From Flavobacteriales bacterium (GTDB lineage Bacteria > Bacteroidota > Bacteroidia > Flavobacteriales_F > PHOS-HE28), in assembly GCA_016704485.1 (NCBI GenBank), contig JADJAA010000003.1, positions 1 to 64,000 on the forward strand: 64,000 nucleotides of DNA. The letters run 5' to 3'. The position numbers and the translations under genes were made by a program. Shown in pieces: positions 1 to 9,860 of this stretch (positions are counted from its first letter, which is position 1; the number at the start of each line of letters is the position of its first letter). The notes below the pieces were generated by a model, which worked only from the letters and a program-made list of their open reading frames with translations, did no database searches and was not told the origin of the DNA.

Positions 1-612
1 ATGCCGTGTCCGGAATGGCGCATTGGTGCATAGCAGTATTGAATGTGGATACCTTCGAACTATCCATGGATCCTAAATCCGGCCCACTGGCCAGTGGCAC
101 CATGCTCCGATTTATTTCACCACAGGAAATCTCAGGCCCGGTCTTTGTGCGATCGATGAATTGAACCCATATCCGCTACTGCGTGGTGATGGCATCGATC
201 CGGTGGGCCGGTCGATCGAAGCTGGAGCGATCTTGCGAAATGGTATTGAGCGATGGCGTGTTCACCCTTACGGCACCTGCCGCCGCGGTTATCAGCGAGA
301 ACCGTTCAACTCAACACTCAAGTTTGCGTGGATAGCACGGTTCTGAATACCACGCTTTATTATGAAGCCATCGACCATTGTGCATCCAGAGGAGGCAGAC
401 TCTGTACATGGCAAGAGTTCTATTTGGCGTGCACGCACACGAACCCAACCCTCGGTGATGTGCTATTGAATTGGGAATGGGTGGATGATACCGCGAACCA
501 TACGCATACACTGGGGCAGGCTGGTGGGACTTCGTGCATGGGCCAGCGCTCAGTACCTACGTTGGACATTGTTCCAGGAGCGACACGTTGTTGTTATCAG
601 ATCCGCCAGTGA
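1..612 (+). pseudogene. Secreted Cys-rich lectin-like paralog 0, 5'-truncated by window and frameshifted
   Basis: The 5' end lies outside the window. Homology to the intact paralog at 14005 can be followed through all three frames: frame 3 (HWC, then LASGTMLRF, about 9-160), frame 2 (GRSIEAG, about 161-235), and frame 1 from about 265 to the stop at 612. At least two or three indels therefore break it. The last part is well preserved: GGRLCTW, then WEWVDDTANH, then a terminal RCCY. This is the same arrangement of paired cysteines and aromatics as in the other four copies. The product would be a secreted extracellular protein; function is unknown. The next paralog starts 3 bases after the stop, so they are probably co-transcribed. 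The frameshifts could be decay or read errors. Confidence 0.6.
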
Positions 613-615
613 GTA

Positions 616-1403
616 ATGCGAACCATCGGCACCATCATTCTATCAATCGCATTTTGTACACCGTGGGTATCGAACGCTCAGGTCAAAGTAGATGCGGAGA
701 TCATATTACAAGGTACAAGCAGTGCCGATAGACAAGTCACAGGCTTGGATGCATCAACTGAAGAAAATGCAGCATTACAAGCAGGAATTGAGCAAGATGG
801 AAGTCATAGGCTTGCGCTATCTTCTGCTAACGACTGGAACGTTACGGTAAACGGGACGACAGGACCACCTACCGTCGGGATGCAATTAATAATCCGTACA
901 CCTACTATCCATTCCTGGAGCCGTTGAACTTTTGGTGAATGGACATGGTCCATTTCCACTGCGCTTTGGCCCCAACCGTGCGGTAGATGGTGAAGACTTC
1001 CAAGTATCCACTTTCCTTTCCGTGGTGTTCGATGGCATGTATTCCAAGTGATGAACGGTGCGGTGAACGAACGGCGCAGTTGTCCGATCGGTAGTGTGGC
1101 TGTATCCGATCAATTCTGTATAGCAACTGAGCTTTTCCCCGGAAGTTCTCAGACATTCTTTAATGCCATACAGGCTTGCGACTCGGTCGGCATGCGGTTG
1201 TGTTCTTGGGCTGAGTGGTACGCTGCATGTGCACCGTGAAGGATGAACTTAATATTTCCAGTATGACCACGACGTGGGAATGGACCAATGATTCCTCTAA
1301 CGAAGATCGCCATGCGCGCTGGGCCGGGTATCAATCTTGTGTGGGACGTGGCAATGGCCCAGTGGCAGTGCCGGCAAAATTCCGTTGTTGTTTTTCGCGG
1401 TGA
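616..1403 (+). pseudogene. Secreted Cys-rich lectin-like paralog 1, frameshifted
   Basis: It starts with ATG at 616 and a signal peptide (about 22 residues ending SNAQ). The family motif DRQVTGL follows, then a beta-rich stretch in the form of a phage tail-fibre/collar repeat (PGAVELLVNG... VVFDG.FQVMNG). The cysteine domain comes last (RLCSWAEWYAAC, TWEWTNDSSN, FRCCF). The reading frame changes near 905, near 1040 and near 1235, so three indels separate otherwise well-conserved segments. The family is not named by anything I recognise. By similarity of pattern the C-terminal part resembles a minimal C-type-lectin/FGE fold (inference). It sits between paralog 0 and a forward glycosyltransferase. 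Confidence 0.6.
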
Positions 1404-1454
1404 GCTCATGCGACTTCCTTCAATGCAAGATCGCTTACTATCGTGTTCCACTTC

Positions 1455-2384
1455 ATGACCGTTTCGATCATCATCCCATGCTATAACGCAGCCGCACACA
1501 TTACGCGCTGTTTGGAAAGCGTTTTCAGCCAGACCTATGCTCCACTTCAATTAGTTCTAGTTGACGACGGGAGCACCGATAGTACGGTGGACGTGATCCG
1601 TAGAACAACTGTACCCGTTGGCATAGAATTAAAACTGATCGAACAAGCGAATAGTGGAGCCGCTCAAGCACGGAACGTTGGCCTTGAAAATGCGAACGGC
1701 ACGTACGTTCAATTTCTGGATGCGGATGATGAATTGCTTCCTGAAAAAAATAGCTCGCCAAGTGAAGCTTGCAAATGAACACGAACTGCCTGACCTGATC
1801 GTTGGAAGTTACAAGGTCATTTCGCCGAAGGCACATTCGTTAGGGACGAAGTTCAAGTCCTAGGACCACGTGATAAATGGATGGATGTGACCCAACATAA
1901 TATGGGGATCACCTCTGCCCTCTTGTGGAAAAAAGATGCCGTGGTCAGAGCTGGCGGTTGGGACCCGAGTTTGGGTAGCAGTCAAGAATACGACCTGCTC
2001 TTCAGGATCATGAAAGGTGGTGCTACCATGGCCTATGATGATGCATTGAATACGCTTATTCATAAACGGAATGATAGTATTTCGCATACGAACCTGGCGA
2101 AGAATTGGTCGCGTTTCGTAGAACTGCGCGGCAGAATGGTGGATCATATCCGCACACTGAACGATGGTCGGGACCTTCAACCTTACTGGCAAGTGATCTT
2201 TGATAGTATCCGCATTCTCTATGCACATGATCCTGCATCAGCGATGCGCTACCACACCTCACTCCTTCCCGCTGATTTTAAGCCTTCGGTTTCTCCAGCT
2301 TCAGGCCGATCCTACATAGCCCTACATCGGATACTAGGTTTCCGTGGTGCACAGTGGATCAGAAAGATGATTACACCTTCCTAG
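1455..2384 (+). pseudogene. Family 2 glycosyltransferase with two frameshifts
   Basis: The N-terminus (MTVSIIIPCYNAA, VLVDDGSTD, FLDADDE) is a GT-A family 2 glycosyltransferase, in which DDGS and DAD bind the nucleotide sugar and metal. The frame breaks at the seven-A run at 1744-1750, where six As would keep LPEKIARQVKL open. It breaks again near 1815-1822, where frame 3 continues as FAEGTFVRDEVQVLG and then to GGWDPSLGSSQEYDLLFRI, the usual acceptor-side motif. Together the pieces make a normal enzyme of about 310 residues. The first break is at a homopolymer, so sequencing error is a real possibility. It is the only + strand glycosyltransferase in the island and meets the next gene tail to tail at 2384/2386. 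Confidence 0.65.
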
Positions 2385-2385
2385 A

Positions 2386-3387
2386 TCACCTTACCAATAA
2401 TGCGCCAATTGTCCTGTTAACTCCTGGGATCCGGAAAGGCGCCATATTGAAAATGCGGGAGACACGAAAGAGGAACCGCTTCCAGATCGGAATTGAACGC
2501 CAGATCTCCTGTGGGAAAAGCCGCTTCTCCAGTTGTACCAGTTCAGCTCTGGAAATATGTTCTTCACGACCGTGGTAGAGCAGCTGAAGTTGGATCCTAT
2601 GTAACGTACCTATCAGTGCACTGCGCATGCCCAAGCGATCGGCATCCGGCATGAACCGCTCATAATAATGCAGCGTTGCATCCACGAGTTTCTCAGACCT
2701 TCTTGCAATTCCATCCGTCCTACGTTCTTCGCCTACGCGATAGTAACAATCAATTGGTCCGGGGAATTGTTCCACTCTTACGGAAGGCAACATGAGTGCT
2801 CGCGTGTGCAGTTCCACATCCTGATGGCGTGCAAAACCTTCGTCGAATCCACCTAACTGCTTAATGAACTCCTTCTTCCAAATAGGCTGCATGGTCTGCC
2901 ACGGAAGATCGTGACGGAAAAAATCCCGCAACGGCTTTCTGTGTTTGGGGATCCAACGTCGTGTATCATCTCCCAGTCGATGCCTGAATACGCGCAAGGT
3001 GAACACGCCCATATCCGGATCCTTCGTGCGTTTCATTGCACTCACACGTGTGCCCAAACAATGCGGTGCCAATTGGTCGTCGGCATCCAGGAAAATAACA
3101 TAGTGCCCTTTTGCTTTTGCGAGGCCGTAATTACGACACCGATTCGCTCCGGAATTCTTGTCCAATACATCCACCGTGATCCGAGGGTCATGTTCGGCAA
3201 TTTCGCGCAACAGATCTACAGAACCATCCGTGGAAACATCATCCACCACCAGCAGTTCCCAATTACCATAGGTCTGTGCTTGCACGGAGGCAATGGTATC
3301 CACGATATAATTCCGCTTGTTATAACTCGGAATTATTACTGAGACCAACGGCGCCTCGCTGCGAGCGAAGGAAACAGGATCTTTCAT
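2386..3387 (-). CDS. Family 2 glycosyltransferase
   Basis: An intact GT-A enzyme of 333 residues from the ATG at 3387 (an upstream in-frame start at 3438 exists but adds residues unlike the family). It shows VSVIIPSYNK near the N-terminus, VVDDVSTDGS, then FLDADDQ, and GGFDEGFARHQDVELHTR as the acceptor-side ED-like motif. It transfers a sugar from a nucleotide-activated donor to a glycan or lipid-linked acceptor at the inner face of the membrane; substrate is not predictable. It is the last gene of a - strand run beginning near 12995. A 198-base spacer separates it from the upstream GT4, and I find no convincing gene in that spacer. Confidence 0.85.
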   Translation of the reverse strand: MKDPVSFARSEAPLVSVIIPSYNKRNYIVDTIASVQAQTYGNWELLVVDDVSTDGSVDLLREIAEHDPRITVDVLDKNSGANRCRNYGLAKAKGHYVIFLDADDQLAPHCLGTRVSAMKRTKDPDMGVFTLRVFRHRLGDDTRRWIPKHRKPLRDFFRHDLPWQTMQPIWKKEFIKQLGGFDEGFARHQDVELHTRALMLPSVRVEQFPGPIDCYYRVGEERRTDGIARRSEKLVDATLHYYERFMPDADRLGMRSALIGTLHRIQLQLLYHGREEHISRAELVQLEKRLFPQEIWRSIPIWKRFLFRVSRIFNMAPFRIPGVNRTIGALLVR

Positions 3388-3585
3388 ACGCAGCAATTCA
3401 ATAGAACCTCGGCCGAGGCCGGTCCATCCTTTACCCAAGACCTAGCGGAGTTTCTCGAATTTCCCGACTCCAATGCATCTTCACTGACAAGCCCGGATGG
3501 ATATCCGTCATCACTGATAAGGAAAGAGAAATGGGGTGCCATGTGTCCTGCGAAAGGTAAATAGGAAGTGCCGTATCGACCTCAC

Positions 3586-4710
3586 TCAACTTTTTGTTGA
3601 AACAACATTCCTGAACAACTCCACTGTCCGTTCGGTGACCTTCGGCCAAGTGAAATCGGCTTCTACCCTCGCCAATGATCGAGCACCAAGAACCGCTTGC
3701 TCCGTCTGCGACATTTCCATGAACTCGATCAGTGCACGATAGAGTGCATCCGGATCACCGGGTGGAAGAAGCCAGCCATTATCCTTACCGACCAATTCAG
3801 CGGTTGCTCCAACATCGCTCACGATGATGGGCATGCTCCGCGCCATGGCCTCCAATACTACTGTGGGCATTCCTTCGAAACGCGTTGGTAAAAGGAATGC
3901 ATCACACTGCGTGTATAATGCGAAAAGTTCATCGTCTTCCACGCGCCCTAGAAGCTGAACATTGGATGGAAGACCTTTGCTCTTGAAATGCTCCAGCAAA
4001 GGTCCGCTGCCAGCTAGCTCAAACCGCAGTCGGCCACCATATCCTTCGGCAACGAGCCGTTCGGCAACTGACATCAGCACATCAATGCCTTTGTTGAAGG
4101 CGAACCGACCAACGAACAATACACGAAGAATTTCATTCCGTTCCTGTACCACTTGCACTGCTGGAACTTCCACGGCGTTGGGCAGCACAGCGATCTTTCC
4201 TTTAGTGCCTATTGCCAAGTTCTTCAGTATACCCGTTAGCTTACCACCTAAGGAGATCGTAACGCGACTTCTAGCAACCAAATAGCGCAGCAACATGCGA
4301 AATGGAAGTCCGATCAATTTATCCTTAATGGTCAATCCTTGGAACATTTCGAGACCATGTGGATGTACGATCAAGCGATCCTTGAAACGATCGACATCCT
4401 TCCAAACACAAAATCCTTGGGACATGATCACATCTCCTCCTACCCTATCCAGTTCTTGTGCAACTGAAGCACTGTAGCGCCACAATTCGCGCAAGTAGAA
4501 TTTCTTCGGATCTATCTGTGGAAGGTGCACTTCCTTGATACCCAATTTCGCATCGAACAATGGGACCGTATGGGGGTGAAGCACGGTCAATTCCACATCT
4601 TCACGTTGCGCCAAATGCACAGCGAGCAGACTTGAGTGGCGCTGCATACCGCCCATGGCATGCGGAAAGACACCATCCGTGCAGAGCGTTATTTTTATCT
4701 TACTGGACAA
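3586..4710 (-). CDS. Family 4 glycosyltransferase
   Basis: A GT-B fold retaining glycosyltransferase, about 374 residues. The acceptor-side motif FPHAMGGMQRH lies near the N-terminus. The donor domain carries VLFVGRFAFNKGIDVL, and the catalytic EX7E-type motif FEGMPTVVLEAM lies in the C-terminal half. No ATG fits the start. I chose the TTG at 4710 because the next in-frame TTG (4818) would overlap the upstream epimerase gene by 67 bases and adds unrelated residues. The gene follows the epimerase after 41 bases, so both probably belong to one glycan operon. The sugar transferred cannot be predicted. Confidence 0.85.
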   Translation of the reverse strand: MSSKIKITLCTDGVFPHAMGGMQRHSSLLAVHLAQREDVELTVLHPHTVPLFDAKLGIKEVHLPQIDPKKFYLRELWRYSASVAQELDRVGGDVIMSQGFCVWKDVDRFKDRLIVHPHGLEMFQGLTIKDKLIGLPFRMLLRYLVARSRVTISLGGKLTGILKNLAIGTKGKIAVLPNAVEVPAVQVVQERNEILRVLFVGRFAFNKGIDVLMSVAERLVAEGYGGRLRFELAGSGPLLEHFKSKGLPSNVQLLGRVEDDELFALYTQCDAFLLPTRFEGMPTVVLEAMARSMPIIVSDVGATAELVGKDNGWLLPPGDPDALYRALIEFMEMSQTEQAVLGARSLARVEADFTWPKVTERTVELFRNVVSTKS

Positions 4711-4751
4711 TTTACAGAATGCAGTAACAGGTGAGCTTCCTGAACTGGCTC

Positions 4752-5714
4752 CTATCCGACAGGAACTTCCTTCAACAACGTTGCAATACCTTGGTCGAGA
4801 TCCTGTTGTGGTTCCCAACCCGTCTCCTTCTTCAGTTTGGATACGTTCGCCAAGAGGTGCATCCGTTCAACTTTGCGAACTCTTGTTGGGTCCACTTCGA
4901 TCGTGAGGGTTTCACCGAGTTGCCGTTCGAACGCTTCAACTACTTCGCGTACGCTGTATTCGATGCCTCGTCCAATATTGAATTTCGGGTTTCCCTTTAG
5001 GCCTTTGGTCAACAATGCACGCATTGCGCGGCCCATATCCGAGGTGTGCACAAAATCGCGCTTAGGATCCAAGTTGCCCAACTTCAATGTACGTGCACCC
5101 GCCAGGACCTGTTTCTGGATCTCCGGGATCAAATGCGCGTTGGTCTCGTTCGGTCCGAATGCGTTGAAAAATCTGCCTATAATAGCGGGAATACCTGTGC
5201 GATAATGGAATTCTCCGACCAAGCGTTCTCCCGCAAGTTTGGTAGTCCCATAAATGTCCATTGGTCCGGTGATGTGTTCCTCATCAACAGCGCCATCCGC
5301 GATGGGATAGACCGCTGCCGTGCTCGCAAAGAACACTTGGGCTACGGAAGGAGTTGCGGCACAAGCGTCGAGCACATGGATGGTCCCGTTGATATTGATA
5401 TCCGCAGCCTCCACTGGATGTTGGTTGCAGAAAGGGATGAAGTGGATCGCGGCCAAATGCAGGACCCAATCAGGTCGAATACGTTGGATCACATCCAAGA
5501 CCTCCTTGCGATCACGGATGTCAACTTTGTGGAAGCGCTCATCCGGTACGCCAGCCAATGCCCTGCGGCCAAATGACAGATCGTCCAACACATGCACCGT
5601 GTGACCATCGGCACTCAACAAACGGCCCAGTTCAGACCCGATGAAACCGGCACCACCCGTAATAAGTATGTTCCTTTTTTCTTGCATTGCCGCGAAGGTA
5701 GGACTATGGCTCAT
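4752..5714 (-). CDS. NAD-dependent sugar epimerase/dehydratase (SDR, GalE-like)
   Basis: An extended short-chain dehydrogenase of 320 residues. The Rossmann NAD-binding motif GGAGFIGSELG is near the N-terminus, an acidic LDDLSFGRR segment contacts the adenine ribose, and the catalytic triad is visible as ASTAAVYP (Ser/Thr) and YGTTKLAGE (YxxxK). Such enzymes interconvert UDP- or GDP-sugars to supply the neighbouring glycosyltransferases; the exact sugar is not readable. Two ATG starts are possible, at 5714 and 5687. The second places MQEKRNILITGG directly before the Rossmann motif. WecB, another nucleotide-sugar enzyme, lies two genes upstream. Confidence 0.85.
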   Translation of the reverse strand: MSHSPTFAAMQEKRNILITGGAGFIGSELGRLLSADGHTVHVLDDLSFGRRALAGVPDERFHKVDIRDRKEVLDVIQRIRPDWVLHLAAIHFIPFCNQHPVEAADININGTIHVLDACAATPSVAQVFFASTAAVYPIADGAVDEEHITGPMDIYGTTKLAGERLVGEFHYRTGIPAIIGRFFNAFGPNETNAHLIPEIQKQVLAGARTLKLGNLDPKRDFVHTSDMGRAMRALLTKGLKGNPKFNIGRGIEYSVREVVEAFERQLGETLTIEVDPTRVRKVERMHLLANVSKLKKETGWEPQQDLDQGIATLLKEVPVG

Positions 5715-5771
5715 AATAGGAGTGTTATCAAGGACAAACCAAAGTAGAGCTTGGCAGTATTAGGCTGTGTA

Positions 5772-6908
5772 CTACTGCAATGCCTCGAGAACCCTTATGT
5801 AGGATGCATGATGGCCTTGTTTCGTGAATTGTTCACGTGCAACGCGGATCAATCGTTCTCGTTCCTTTTGATCAGGACAGTTGATATGTGGTACGCTCCC
5901 ATCCACAGCTACCACAAGGCCGAGATGATGTTCCATGACCAGATCGCTAAGATCACCTAAGTAAGGAGAGATAAGTACGGGCAGACCAGCGCTGATGTAT
6001 TCCGCAAATTTGGTTGGTGATGCAACTCTGTTCGTTAAGCTATCCTCTCTCAATAATATTCCGATATCGCACGCCATAAGCGATCGCCGTACCTGTTCAT
6101 GACGTAACCACCTCCGTTCTACCTGCTGCGGAAATTTCTTCATGAGCGACAGGGTCTCTGGTGACTCTTCGCAGAGGAACAAGAGCTTTAAGGTCGGGTC
6201 TGCGGACAACAGTGGAACCAGTTGCTTTTCCACCAATTCCAATGACTGCCAACCGACCGTGCTACCGGCATAGACCATGATCGTATCACTCGTTGACCAA
6301 CCAAGTTCAATGCGCACCTCCTCTTGATCAGGATACACTGGATCAATATTATCCGTACCCAACGTACATGGAATTACGACGTACGAACTATCAGCGAAGC
6401 CATAGCGCGCTTCCCAGTGTTTAACAAGTGCACGACTAACAGCGATACGTATGTCGCTACGATGCAAGGCGTCGGCTTCCAACGGTCGGCATTGTTCGAT
6501 CAACTTTTCATCATCGACGACACGGTATTCTTCCCACTCCGCAGCATACGCTCCTCGACCATCCAAGCACACCTTCGTGATCATTTTACGTTCACGCATT
6601 TCAAGCGCCAAGTGCGTTGCAAAAATGCCGCGGCCAATGATACCCGTGGGTTTGAAGCGCCGACAGACCATGGACACCCAGCCTAGATTCATGCGCCAAT
6701 AACGGGCACGTGGTACCATTGGTAGAACGATGGCATCCGGCACGCGAAGGCGTATTGCCTTCCTGGTACTCCAGAACTTCCGGATCGAGACCAATGCCAC
6801 TAAACGCACTGGCTCCATCCCAAGCGTATTGAGGTGAGTGACCACATCGGTCACTTGGCTCCAGTAGACGCCGGATGGTCGGTCGTTATAGGTCAAGTAG
6901 AGTATCAA
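5772..6908 (-). CDS. GT-B glycosyltransferase (family 1/4-like)
   Basis: About 378 residues in the GT-B pattern. The N-terminal domain is less conserved (LILYLTYNDRPSGVYWSQV). The C-terminal donor domain has YAGSTVGWQS and the SPTKFAEYISAGLPVLIS segment typical of family 4 members. The likely start is the TTG at 6908, which overlaps the TGA stop of wecB by four bases (TTGA) and implies translational coupling; an upstream TTG at 6959 only adds residues read through the wecB 3' end. Its donor may be the product of wecB (inference from coupling). Confidence 0.8.
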   Translation of the reverse strand: MILYLTYNDRPSGVYWSQVTDVVTHLNTLGMEPVRLVALVSIRKFWSTRKAIRLRVPDAIVLPMVPRARYWRMNLGWVSMVCRRFKPTGIIGRGIFATHLALEMRERKMITKVCLDGRGAYAAEWEEYRVVDDEKLIEQCRPLEADALHRSDIRIAVSRALVKHWEARYGFADSSYVVIPCTLGTDNIDPVYPDQEEVRIELGWSTSDTIMVYAGSTVGWQSLELVEKQLVPLLSADPTLKLLFLCEESPETLSLMKKFPQQVERRWLRHEQVRRSLMACDIGILLREDSLTNRVASPTKFAEYISAGLPVLISPYLGDLSDLVMEHHLGLVVAVDGSVPHINCPDQKERERLIRVAREQFTKQGHHASYIRVLEALQ

Positions 6909-7984
6909 AGCACACGATCCAATACGTCGAGAACACGTTCCGTGGCATGGCCGTCCCAAAGTTCAGGGATCGTGCCTTTTTTGTACTGTCCAGTGTTGAT
7001 CCGCTCCAAGGCATCGGTCAACGCTTCGGCAGTGAAAGGAAGTAGCTCATTGGTGCCTTCGGTAACGGTTATTGGTCGCTCCGTGTTCGCGCGCAAGGTC
7101 AGGCAAGGAATACGGCGGAAGGTGGTTTCTTCCTGGATACCGCCACTGTCGGTGATCACCACTTGACTATGCGCAACAAGTTTCTGAAAAGCGAAATAAT
7201 CCATTGGACCTTGTAGCTGCAGACCGGGTATCTGCTCCAGTTCACCGTAGATACCGAACCGTTCCATGTTCGTGCGGGTCCTTGGATGTACCGAAAATAC
7301 AACGGTTCGATCGTGAGCGGCCACCTTGATCAACTCGATCATTTTCGCAAGCTCCTTCGCATCATCGACCGTCGCGGGCCGGTGCATTGTCATTAACGCA
7401 TAGCTACCGCTTTTAAGCCCGATCTGCTCCAGAATATCATTCTCCTGGATCAAAGGATCGAACTCCACCAAACTGTCGATCATGGTGTTACCCACTAAAT
7501 GGATCCGTTCGGGATCGGTTCCTTCCGCAACCAGATTGGTGCGCCCACTCTCCTCCGTTACGAACAATTGATCGGCTAAACGATCGGTAACGATCCGGTT
7601 GAATTCTTCCGGCATTGCGCGATCGCGACTGCGAAGGCCACTCTCCAAATGGGCTAAGGGAACTCCGACCTTATTTGCCGTAAGCGCCGCTGCCAAAGTG
7701 CTGTCCACATCTCCGACCACCATCATCAGGTCAGGCTTTTCCTGCAGTAAAACAGGCTCTAACGCCAGCATCATACTTGCAACCCGAGCGTTCGCGGTAT
7801 CCGCACGTATGCCCAACGAATGATCCGGGATCATACCCAATTGCTGGAAAAAAATGGTACTCATACGATCATCCAAATGCTGACCAGTATGCACAAGCAC
7901 TACCTGCCATCCGCCATGTTCCGCAGCCACCTTTTTAAAGCGGGCCACTTTCATGAAGTTGGGTCGAGCACCTATGATGACCAC
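6905..7984 (-). CDS. wecB: UDP-N-acetylglucosamine 2-epimerase (non-hydrolysing)
   Basis: This enzyme interconverts UDP-GlcNAc and UDP-ManNAc for surface polysaccharide synthesis. The family pattern is plain: IGARPNFMK at the N-terminus, HTGQHLDDRMS, VVGDVDSTLAAAL, HLESGLRS, PEEFNR, the late ITDSGGIQEE loop that contacts UDP, and RANTERPIT. Length 359 residues is normal. The start is GTG at 7984, with KKLV codons just upstream that have no better start. It is followed directly by an overlapping glycosyltransferase gene. ManNAc-type residues are therefore a probable component of the glycan made here. Confidence 0.93.
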   Translation of the reverse strand: MVIIGARPNFMKVARFKKVAAEHGGWQVVLVHTGQHLDDRMSTIFFQQLGMIPDHSLGIRADTANARVASMMLALEPVLLQEKPDLMMVVGDVDSTLAAALTANKVGVPLAHLESGLRSRDRAMPEEFNRIVTDRLADQLFVTEESGRTNLVAEGTDPERIHLVGNTMIDSLVEFDPLIQENDILEQIGLKSGSYALMTMHRPATVDDAKELAKMIELIKVAAHDRTVVFSVHPRTRTNMERFGIYGELEQIPGLQLQGPMDYFAFQKLVAHSQVVITDSGGIQEETTFRRIPCLTLRANTERPITVTEGTNELLPFTAEALTDALERINTGQYKKGTIPELWDGHATERVLDVLDRVL

Positions 7985-8069
7985 TAGTTTCTTAATTGTC
8001 CTTGTTCACTTTCGGGGCCAATAGGTCCTTCTCTGCTTGCTGCGAATGTAAGCCCCAACCAGATCCGGA

Positions 8070-9860
8070 TCATAGCAGTTCACCGATCCGCCGGTAGTTA
8101 GTTGCACAATTGAAGCCCTCCTGCCATGCGGCACGCACACCCTGCCGGAACTGTTGCGAGAAGAGATGCTCCGTGTTCATTGGCTGCAGAGCATCTACAA
8201 CTTCGGATACGTTCGGCTGGCTGCTCAATAACCGACCCGTTGAACTAGTTACGATCTCGCTAACACCCCCTACATCATTTGCCAATAAGGGTATGCCGAA
8301 ACTGGCAGCTTCCATCAAGGCAATAGGCAACCCTTCACTGTCGCTAAGATGAATGAAAACATCCACTGGATGTGTGGCGTACCACTCCAACACGTCGGCG
8401 TTGGATGTGTTTCCCCGCATGACCGTTCGGATGTTCCGAGGCAACCGATCAACAGCTTTCTGGATGGCCTCCCGATCAGGGCCATCTCCAAAATGGGTCC
8501 ATTCCACAGGCCGATCCAATTGTGCCAGTGCTTCTACCAGCAGGTCGACACGTTTTGGTTTACGCAAGTAGGAACAACTTGCAATGCGTAATGTCGCTGC
8601 GGGTGCCCATGTTGCCATGCCATGATCCGGCGTGCCCAAGCGGGCCAATACGGCTTTGTGCGCGTGCTGCGGGTATTTTTCTTTTATGTGATCGACCCCA
8701 GGGCCAGAGACCAAAAGAAGTTGATCAGCAGCCTCTAATTGGTAGGTTCTGAAAGGAATGTTTCCACTGGCCCGTCGATGTTCAAAGAGGTCCCAACCGT
8801 GGCCCATTGCCGAAAAACGGAACCTCGGCTCGCGCTCTTTGACCAACCCGAGGACGGTTACCCAGTCTTCCAACCAAACAGATAGGACCGCTACTTTTTC
8901 AGGATCATAGTTCTTGCCCAAGAGCGTGCGGAATACTTCAGCCTTTCGCACTAATTGCCGTGATAGACTAAGCACATAACGCCGCGACCGACCCTCTCGA
9001 TCGCCATACCTGCTCACTAACGCAACTGGATCGAAGGTTCCGGTCACGGAATTGATACGTTCCATTTTGTTCAACCATTCCCGAAACAACTTTACGGAAT
9101 GGCCGGTCGGTGGTTCAGGGAATATGTTGAGTGACCATAAGTGCACGTTCATTTCTGCGTCGGATGGTAGTGGCCAGCCAAATTCAGAAAATGCAAAATT
9201 GATGCACTCCGGAAGCTCATCCGAGCGATCTCTTCCGAACGAAATACCTTGTTCTCCGCGTCTATACCGGACAGTGACATCATCTGAATTAGCGAACAGG
9301 ACTTGGCGTCCTGCACGTGCTTGGAACATCCAATCCTCGCCGTACCGCGGCCACTCCGATTGGTAGCGCAGATCATGTTCCACCAGGACCGACCTGCGAT
9401 AGATGCTTGTTGGTTGCATTACCGCGACACCGAATAGCAATTGCACTTTGCAGTCGTTCGGAGCGGTCGGCCTTTTGATCACTTCATCCAGGCCGAGTAT
9501 GCTGATATTGGTACCACTGATGCCGATCTCCGGATGTGCATCCATGAAAGCGATCTGTTCCTTGAAGCGATGGGACAACAACACATCATCCGCATCTACA
9601 CGAATGATGTATTCGCCTTTTGCCTGATCCATCGCGTTCTGAGCCGTCACTCCAGGTCCGCTGTTGACCGGGTTGGACAAGATCCGTACACGTGGATCAT
9701 TGAAAGACCTTAATACTTCCAAGCTATTATCCGTACTGGCATCGTCCACTGCGATCACCTCGAATTCGGTGAACGATTGCGCGAAAATGCTCTCGAAACA
9801 TTCCGTTAGGTAGGGTGCCTTATTGTACACCGGAACTACCACGCTGGCTCTTATCGCCAT
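8070..9860 (-). CDS. Two-domain glycosyltransferase: GT2 fused to GT4
   Basis: About 596 residues containing two different catalytic folds. Residues about 1-240 are a family 2 GT-A domain (ASVVVPVYNK, VDDASTDNS, RVDADDV, YGEDWMFQAR). Residues about 310-590 are a GT-B family 4 domain (ASCSYLRKPKRVDLLVEAL, HFGDGPD, and SEGLPIALMEAASFGIPLLAND with the EX7E pattern). The chosen ATG at 9860 overlaps the stop of the upstream gene by 10 bases; an in-frame start at 9872 is also possible. A bifunctional enzyme could add two consecutive sugars without releasing the acceptor. The frame is clean across the junction, so the fusion is not created by a frameshift. Confidence 0.85.
   Translation of the reverse strand: MAIRASVVVPVYNKAPYLTECFESIFAQSFTEFEVIAVDDASTDNSLEVLRSFNDPRVRILSNPVNSGPGVTAQNAMDQAKGEYIIRVDADDVLLSHRFKEQIAFMDAHPEIGISGTNISILGLDEVIKRPTAPNDCKVQLLFGVAVMQPTSIYRRSVLVEHDLRYQSEWPRYGEDWMFQARAGRQVLFANSDDVTVRYRRGEQGISFGRDRSDELPECINFAFSEFGWPLPSDAEMNVHLWSLNIFPEPPTGHSVKLFREWLNKMERINSVTGTFDPVALVSRYGDREGRSRRYVLSLSRQLVRKAEVFRTLLGKNYDPEKVAVLSVWLEDWVTVLGLVKEREPRFRFSAMGHGWDLFEHRRASGNIPFRTYQLEAADQLLLVSGPGVDHIKEKYPQHAHKAVLARLGTPDHGMATWAPAATLRIASCSYLRKPKRVDLLVEALAQLDRPVEWTHFGDGPDREAIQKAVDRLPRNIRTVMRGNTSNADVLEWYATHPVDVFIHLSDSEGLPIALMEAASFGIPLLANDVGGVSEIVTSSTGRLLSSQPNVSEVVDALQPMNTEHLFSQQFRQGVRAAWQEGFNCATNYRRIGELL

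Noticed and set aside
3388..3649. Short - strand frames in the spacer between GT4 and GT2
   Set aside because: No family motif; one frame only extends GT2 with non-homologous residues.
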